This document shows, piece after piece, positions 59,418 to 64,000 of a stretch of 64,000 bases of DNA. Each line of letters begins with the position of its first letter. Position 1 is the first letter of the stretch. This stretch comes from JAGWAJ01 sp965215155 (GTDB lineage Bacteria > Acidobacteriota > Vicinamibacteria > Vicinamibacterales > UBA8438). The stretch covers positions 310,001 to 374,000 of the forward strand of contig CBDCCY010000004.1 in NCBI GenBank assembly GCA_965215155.1, read 5' to 3'. The position numbers were made by a program, and so were the translations under genes. The notes below the pieces were generated by a model. That model did no database searches. It worked only from the letters and a program-made list of their open reading frames with translations, and was not told the origin of the DNA.

Positions 59418-60416
59418 ATGACCTGTCGATGGATGCGTCCGCTCGCCCTGCCGGCCCTGGCGCTCGCCGCCCTGGCGCTCGTGGCGGCGCCCGCCGCGGG
59501 ACAGGACCCGTCCGGGGCGCCGCGGACCACCTGGGGCGACCCCGACCTGCAGGGGATCTGGTCTTCCTCCGGGGCAACCCCCATGGAGCGGCCGGACGAG
59601 TTCCAGGGGCGGGAGAGGCTGACCGACGAGGAGGTCGCCCGGTTCCGGGGCGAGATCGAGGCTCGCAACGAGCAGCTCGCGCTGGCGGAGGCCCGGAGGA
59701 CCGAGGCCGGCGGCAACGTCGGCGCCTACAACAACTTCTGGATGGAACGGGGCGTGCGGTCGAACCGCACGTCGATGCTCGTCGATCCGCCCGACGGCCG
59801 GTTCCCGCCGTTGACGGAAGCCGGGCAGTACGCGCGCGACAACCAGCCGCGCGGCGACGACACCTGGGAGGACCGCCACATCTGGGAGCGCTGCCTCACG
59901 CGCGGCGGCATGCCCAACGCAATGTTCCCGCGCTCCTACAACAACAACATGCAGGTGTTCCAGGCGCCGGGGTACGTCGTGATGCTCCTCGAGCAGGTGC
60001 ACGAGCTGCGCGTGGTGCCACTCGACGGCCGCCCGCATATCGCATCGAGCATCGGGCAGTGGAACGGCGATTCGCGCGGCCACTGGGAAGGCGACACGCT
60101 CGTGGTCGAGACGACGAACCTCGATCCCCGCGTAAGCGCGCTGCAGCCGTGGTCGGCCTTCAGCTCGTACGACGGCTCGGGTGAGGACATGCGCCTCGTG
60201 GAGCGCTTCACCCGGACGGGACCGGACTCGCTCGAATACGAGGTCGAGGTGCACGACCCGCAGATGTACACGCGGTCGTGGACAGTCGCCTATCCCTTCG
60301 CGCTCTCTTCCAACGTGATGTACGAGTACGCCTGCCACGAAGGCAACATCGGCATGGAGGGCATTCTCGCCGGCGGCCGGGCGGAGGACGCCGAGGAAGC
60401 CGCCGCCGCACGCTGA
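59418..60416 (+). CDS. Exported protein of unknown function (family common in Acidobacteriota)
   Basis: This 332-residue protein has a clear signal peptide (LALPALALAALALVAAPAAG). Conserved-looking blocks are DPDLQGIWSSSG, NRTSMLVDPPDGRFPPLTE, WEDRHIWERCLTRG, SYNNNMQVFQAPGYVVML, DSRGHWEGDTLVVETTN and YEYACHEGNIGMEG. I recall this pattern from numerous uncharacterised acidobacterial secreted proteins. The AAGGAGG site at 59405-59411 fixes ATG 59418. No catalytic motif is evident. Confidence 0.8.
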   Translation: MTCRWMRPLALPALALAALALVAAPAAGQDPSGAPRTTWGDPDLQGIWSSSGATPMERPDEFQGRERLTDEEVARFRGEIEARNEQLALAEARRTEAGGNVGAYNNFWMERGVRSNRTSMLVDPPDGRFPPLTEAGQYARDNQPRGDDTWEDRHIWERCLTRGGMPNAMFPRSYNNNMQVFQAPGYVVMLLEQVHELRVVPLDGRPHIASSIGQWNGDSRGHWEGDTLVVETTNLDPRVSALQPWSAFSSYDGSGEDMRLVERFTRTGPDSLEYEVEVHDPQMYTRSWTVAYPFALSSNVMYEYACHEGNIGMEGILAGGRAEDAEEAAAAR

Positions 60417-60443
60417 CGCGCGCGAGCGGCTGAGCCAGGTCCG

Positions 60444-60479
60444 GCGGACGTGGGGGTGCGTTCTCGCCTCCACGTCCGC
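60444..60479 (+). terminator. Hairpin after the exported protein, possible terminator
   Basis: GCGGACGTGG (60444-60453) pairs perfectly with CCACGTCCGC (60470-60479) around a 16-nt loop, followed by a pyrimidine-rich stretch. It lies 28 bp after the upstream stop codon. There is no strong T-run. Confidence 0.4.
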
Positions 60480-60660
60480 GCCGTCCTCTTCCCCGCTCTC
60501 CTTCTCTCGCCCCTCCATCCAGTGCGTCCGGCGTCGAACTGACCCTCTCCGTCCGATCGACGGGACGCCGCGAGCACCGCCAACGCACGCTTCCCCAGGT
60601 AGTGCTCCAGTTATGATGCGGGCGATCGGCGGCTACGGCCGCCAGGGAGGAGGAGCCGCA

Positions 60661-62130
60661 ATGAGGTGCTCGTCAGGCTTGGCGTTGGTCGCCGCGGCCG
60701 TGCTCGCGGCGTGCGGCCCGGCACCGCCGGTCGAGATCGCGATGACCAACGGCCAGGGGGACATTGCGGGCGAGGTGACGAGCACGTCCGTCATCCTGCA
60801 GACGCGTCTTACCTCGAAGGAAGGCTGGGTCGACGGCGACCTGCCCGGCGTGGAAGGCGTCGCCCGGTTCGAGATCTCGACCGGTCCCGACTTCGCGGAG
60901 CCGATGACAACCGAGTGGCTAACCGCGTCGGCGGAGGGCGATCACATCGTGAAGGCGACGGTCGGCGGACTGGCGCCCGGAACGGAATACCACTACCGGG
61001 CCGTCTACGGCCCCGACCCGGAGCACACGGAAGCCGGCGAGGCCCGATCGTTCGCGACGCATCCGGGCGCGGACGCGTCCGCGCGCACCAGCTTCACCGT
61101 CGTCACCGGCATGAACTACCACCAGTTCCACGACAACCCGCGGCGCGCCTACACCGGACCCGACAAGGAGCTCGGCTATCCGGGCCTGGCCTCGATGCTC
61201 GCGCTGGAGCCGGACTTCTTCGTCGGCACCGGCGACAACGTCTACTACGACACGCCGTACGAGGGGCGCGCCGACACTGCGCCGACGATGCGCCGCAAGT
61301 GGCACGAGCAGCTCGGACAGCAGCGGTTCATCGACTTCTTCGCCCGTACGCCGACGTACTGGGAGAAGGACGACCAGGACTACCGCTACAACGACTGCGA
61401 CAACACGAGCGACGTGGCGCCGCTCCCCGACCTCGGCCGGCGGATGTTCCTGGAGCAGGTGCCGGTGGTCGATCCGGACGACCCGAACCCGGTCACCTAC
61501 CGCACGCACCGCGTGAGCCGCGACCTGCAGATCTGGCTGTCCGAGGGGCGCGACTACCGCAGCCCGAACATGGCCGAGCCGGGCCCCGACAAGACGCTCT
61601 GGGGCGCCGAGCAGCTCGCGTGGTTCAAGCGCACCCTGGCGGAGAGCGACGCGACCTTCAAGATCCTGATCTCTCCCACACCCATGGTCGGCCCCGACGA
61701 CGCCAACCAGGCGGGCCGCGCGGCCGAGAACCACGACCCGGTCAAGCGCGACAACCACTCGAACCCGGGCGGATTCCGCCACGAGCGGGACGAGCTGTTC
61801 GACTGGCTGACCGAGAACGGCTTCCAGGAGAAGAACTTCTACATCGTGACGGGCGACCGCCACTGGCAGTACCACTCGCTCGACCCGAGCGGCTTCGAGG
61901 ATTTCTCCACCGGCGCCCTCGTTGACGCCAACTCCCGCGTGGGCCGCCCGCCGGGCGACCCCGACTCGAACGACCCCGAGGCGCTGGTCATGCAGTACTA
62001 CACCTACGACGAGCCGACCGGCGGCTTCCTGAACGTCGTGGTGACCCCCGGCGACCAGCCGACCGCGGCCTTCCGCTTCTACGACGAGCAGGGCGAGCTG
62101 CTCTACGAGGACGTCAAGACCGCGAGCTGA
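60661..62130 (+). CDS. PhoD-like alkaline phosphatase, lipoprotein
   Basis: This 489-residue protein has a lipoprotein signal ending in LAAC (Cys at about residue 18). A fibronectin-like N-terminal domain (TSTSVILQTRLTS, VGGLAPGTEYHYRAVYGP) is followed by a PhoD-type metallophosphoesterase core (FFVGTGDNVYYD, EKDDQDYRYND, ILISPTPMVGPDD, IVTGDRHWQYHS). The usual DDH of PhoD reads DDQ. It is probably a surface-anchored phosphoesterase for phosphate scavenging. AGGAGGAG upstream supports ATG 60661. Confidence 0.85.
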   Translation: MRCSSGLALVAAAVLAACGPAPPVEIAMTNGQGDIAGEVTSTSVILQTRLTSKEGWVDGDLPGVEGVARFEISTGPDFAEPMTTEWLTASAEGDHIVKATVGGLAPGTEYHYRAVYGPDPEHTEAGEARSFATHPGADASARTSFTVVTGMNYHQFHDNPRRAYTGPDKELGYPGLASMLALEPDFFVGTGDNVYYDTPYEGRADTAPTMRRKWHEQLGQQRFIDFFARTPTYWEKDDQDYRYNDCDNTSDVAPLPDLGRRMFLEQVPVVDPDDPNPVTYRTHRVSRDLQIWLSEGRDYRSPNMAEPGPDKTLWGAEQLAWFKRTLAESDATFKILISPTPMVGPDDANQAGRAAENHDPVKRDNHSNPGGFRHERDELFDWLTENGFQEKNFYIVTGDRHWQYHSLDPSGFEDFSTGALVDANSRVGRPPGDPDSNDPEALVMQYYTYDEPTGGFLNVVVTPGDQPTAAFRFYDEQGELLYEDVKTAS

Positions 62131-62171
62131 CGTCGGGCGCGAGGTGCGCCGCTGCGCGTCGAGCAGACAGG

Positions 62172-62279
62172 GTCGGCCTGCCAGCAGTGCCCGGCGCACC
62201 GAGCCGTCGCCAAGGCCGCTACATCGTCGGCCTGCCAGCAATGCCCGGCGCACCGAGCGGTCGCCAAGGCCGCTACATC
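62172..62279. repeat. 54-bp tandem direct repeat (two copies)
   Basis: Units 62172-62225 and 62226-62279 are identical except for two substitutions, starting GTCGGCCTGCCAGCA and ending GGCCGCTACATC. They lie in the convergent gap between the phosphatase and sialidase genes. No reading frame of note is present. Confidence 0.85.
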
Positions 62280-62316
62280 ACCACGTGACCGACACCATTG
62301 CCCGGGCGCGGTCTCG

Positions 62317-63357
62317 CTATCGCCGTGGAACCAGCGCGAGCGGGACGGTCGCGTGCCGGATGCGGCGGCGGTTCCAGGTGTACGTGATCTGCAGGTCGCC
62401 GGCCGCATCCTGGATCATCGCCGGGTAGGAGAGTTCGCCGCGTTCCCCATCGGCGAGCTCCTCGACGATGAGGAAGTCGCTCCAGGTTACGCCGTCGTCG
62501 AACGAGACCGCGAGCGAGAGCGGCGAGCGCCGTTCGGTCGACGGGTTGTAGAGCAGGAGGCAGCGGCCGTCGGCGAGCCGGAGGGAGTCGATGCCCGCGC
62601 TCGGGTGGTCGAGGCCGGTGAGCTCGAGCGGCGCCCACGTCCTGCCCCCGTCCCGCGACAGCGACGTCGCGATCTTCCCCAGCCGGCGCGGGGTGCGGAA
62701 GAACGCGCGGACCACCCCCGGCTCGATCTCCAGCAGCGTCGGCTGGATGGTGCCGATCCGGTCGCGCTGCGGGTCACCGAAGAGAAGGGGGCCGTGCTTG
62801 CTCCAGGTCTCGCCGCCGTCGGAGCTGATCTCCATCCACGAGGACCACGTCCGGTAGGTCTCCAGGGAGGTGCCGGCCAGGATCTCGCCGCCGGCGAGCG
62901 TGATCGGCTTCGCCCGCACCGGCCCCAGCATGCCGGCGGGCAGCCAGACCGGGTCGGACCACTCCTCGCCGGACGAAGTCGACGCCATGTGAGCGCCGCT
63001 CCACGAGCGGGGGCTGGGGCCGACCTTGAAGTAGAGCCGGATCGTCTCTCCGCTGCGGAACAGCACGGGGTTCCAGGCGGGCTGCCCAGGTTCCTTGTAG
63101 AGCTCGACGGGAGGCGACCAGCCGCTCCCGGGAGGGCGGCGGGACGACCAGATGCCGACGTCTTCCCGGCCCTCGCCGGAGCCGCCGAACCAGGCCGCGA
63201 CCAGCGAGCCGTCGGGTGCCTCGACGATGGTCGAGGCGTGCGCCCGTGGGAACGGCGCCTCCTCCCAGATGAAGCGCAGCGTGTGCTCGGCGGGTTGCGC
63301 CCAGGCTGCGATCCCGACCGTCAGAACGAAAAGGGCCAACGCCGCAAGCCTCGACAT
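62317..63357 (-). CDS. Sialidase-like BNR-repeat exported protein
   Basis: This 346-residue protein has a signal peptide (LAALALFVLTVGIAAWA) and a six-bladed-propeller pattern. Asp-box (BNR) motifs include SSDGGETWSKHG, SRDGGRTWAPLE and SFDDGVTWSDFL. Near the N-terminus, FPRAHASTIVEAPDGSLVAAWFGG is typical of the GH33-like/BNR_2 group. Sialic-acid hydrolysis is possible, but many members act on other glycans or have no known activity. Confidence 0.82.
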   Translation of the reverse strand: MSRLAALALFVLTVGIAAWAQPAEHTLRFIWEEAPFPRAHASTIVEAPDGSLVAAWFGGSGEGREDVGIWSSRRPPGSGWSPPVELYKEPGQPAWNPVLFRSGETIRLYFKVGPSPRSWSGAHMASTSSGEEWSDPVWLPAGMLGPVRAKPITLAGGEILAGTSLETYRTWSSWMEISSDGGETWSKHGPLLFGDPQRDRIGTIQPTLLEIEPGVVRAFFRTPRRLGKIATSLSRDGGRTWAPLELTGLDHPSAGIDSLRLADGRCLLLYNPSTERRSPLSLAVSFDDGVTWSDFLIVEELADGERGELSYPAMIQDAAGDLQITYTWNRRRIRHATVPLALVPRR

Positions 63358-63411
63358 GATTTGCCATCATATTCGGAGCCGAGCGGCCACCAAGCGGTAC
63401 CTGGGAGAGCG

Positions 63412-63687
63412 ATGATGGCGCGTCTGACCAGTGAGGAGAGGGAGATCGTCAAGGCATTCGAGGGCAACGAGCTGCGATCCCCACGCAACAGGTCCGCGTT
63501 GATGAAGAAGCACCGGGAGTATGCGACCGCAACGTTCCGAAAGGACCGGCGCGTGAACGTCAGGATCTCCAGCCGGGACCTTGACGCGCTGAGAAAGCGG
63601 GCGCTGTCGGAAGGCATTCCCTACCAGACCTTGATCTCCAGCGTGCTGCACCGGTTCGTCGAAGGCCGGCTGCGCCCGGCCGACTGA
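63412..63687 (+). CDS. CopG-family antitoxin-like DNA-binding protein
   Basis: This 91-residue protein has an acidic N-terminus (LTSEEREIVKAFEGNEL) and a C-terminal ribbon-helix-helix (RVNVRISSRDLDALRKRALS, IPYQTLISSVLHRFVEGRL). This pattern matches CopG-type antitoxins that usually pair with a BrnT-like toxin just upstream. No such toxin gene fits in the 54 bp before it, so it seems an orphan or has a rearranged partner. GGGAGAG precedes the ATG. Confidence 0.78.
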   Translation: MMARLTSEEREIVKAFEGNELRSPRNRSALMKKHREYATATFRKDRRVNVRISSRDLDALRKRALSEGIPYQTLISSVLHRFVEGRLRPAD

Positions 63688-63852
63688 GCCGGTCGAGCGC
63701 CACGCAGGGAGGCCCGCCGGGAACACCAGCCTTCCTGCGGCCGCCGCGTGGGCGCTCAAGGCTCCACCGTGATCTCGCCGATGGCCCAGGGATGGTCGGT
63801 GCAGTGGTAGACCGCGGTCAGCCTCTCCCCGACGACACCACCCAGATCGTGC

Positions 63853-64000
63853 ATGCCTAGCGCCACGGCCCGCGACTTCCGCCGGGTCGCTGGCAGGCTG
63901 GGCTTCGTCCGGCGCCGCCAGACAGGAGGCCACGAGCGCTGGATCCATCCCGACGGCCGGACCGTCACCATTCCGCTACATGCCGGCCGCGAGATTGGCC
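63853..64000 (+). CDS. HicA-family toxin-like protein (cut by window end)
   Basis: The first 49 residues are visible: MPSATARDFRRVAGRLGF, RRQTGGHERWIHPDGRTVT and IPLHAGREIG. They match the HicA/YcfA dsRNA-binding-fold toxin pattern with the catalytic His in a GGH (usually GSH) motif. HicA cleaves mRNA and pairs with HicB, which would be expected next to it, probably beyond the window. The CopG-like antitoxin 165 bp upstream is not a usual HicA partner. Confidence 0.7.
   Translation, partial: MPSATARDFRRVAGRLGFVRRRQTGGHERWIHPDGRTVTIPLHAGREIG

Noticed and set aside
63756..63971. Short minus-strand frame overlapping the HicA-like gene
   Set aside because: It has no recognisable motif and lies opposite a better candidate; it might be a real gene end but cannot be supported.

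Overview
The window is a GC-rich bacterial chromosome segment spanning a replication-origin neighbourhood. Left of about 7.8 kb every gene reads leftward (dnaA, dnaN, gyrB, gyrA). To the right, an almost unbroken run reads rightward from rpmH to about 37 kb. The dnaA/rpmH gap holds a cluster of DnaA-box-like sequences and an AT-rich inverted repeat, so it is the best oriC candidate. The DUF1800/DUF1501 pair, a secreted family I associate with Acidobacteriota (59.4-60.4 kb) and the overall gene order suggest an acidobacterium, perhaps the Vicinamibacteria group. That placement is inference.

Layout: (1) 1-7.8 kb, replication genes gyrA (3' end cut off by the window edge), gyrB, dnaN and dnaA. 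(2) 8.1-18.3 kb, the ribosome/membrane/tRNA-modification block rpmH-rnpA-yidD-yidC-jag-mnmE-mnmG-rsmG and then parA-parB, with three parS-type palindromes in a 1.1-kb gene-free stretch before parA. jag and mnmE each carry a 1-bp frameshift. (3) 18.3-24.6 kb, the F1 ATP synthase operon atpH-A-G-D-C, interrupted between atpG and atpD by an IS630-family element placed exactly in the atpG stop codon. (4) 24.7-34.2 kb, PP2C phosphatase, a Wzm/Wzt-type polysaccharide exporter, mfd, a SurA-like isomerase, a tRNA-dihydrouridine synthase and a Nudix hydrolase, mostly with overlapping or abutting ends. (5) 34.3-38.6 kb, a DUF1800/DUF1501 pair followed by a second copy of the same IS, again in a TAG stop codon.

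(6) 38.6-45.1 kb is a signalling cluster: an NtrC-type sigma54 activator, a divergent mini-protein resembling an isolated histidine-kinase DHp helix, a FliA/WhiG-like sigma factor behind a textbook sigma54 promoter, a hybrid histidine kinase, a PCYCGC-motif protein and a GGDEF protein. (7) 45.1-54.9 kb is metabolic and envelope genes: a FabZ-like hotdog protein lacking the catalytic His, a PDZ fragment, a membrane GAF-like protein, a lipid-kinase-like protein, DsbD, an M1-type peptidase, an aminotransferase and a tandem-ACT protein. (8) 54.9-64 kb holds palindromic repeats, clpS-clpA, a metallo-beta-lactamase-fold hydrolase, a secreted protein of unknown function, a PhoD-like phosphatase, a BNR sialidase-like protein, a CopG-type antitoxin and the start of a HicA-like toxin.

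The least ordinary items are the IS630 copies, whose CTAG target choice rebuilds host stop codons and supplies the transposase stop; the predicted NtrC-to-sigma54-to-FliA-type cascade; the paired frameshifts in jag/mnmE; and the dispersed palindromic repeats. I saw no tRNA, rRNA or CRISPR array.
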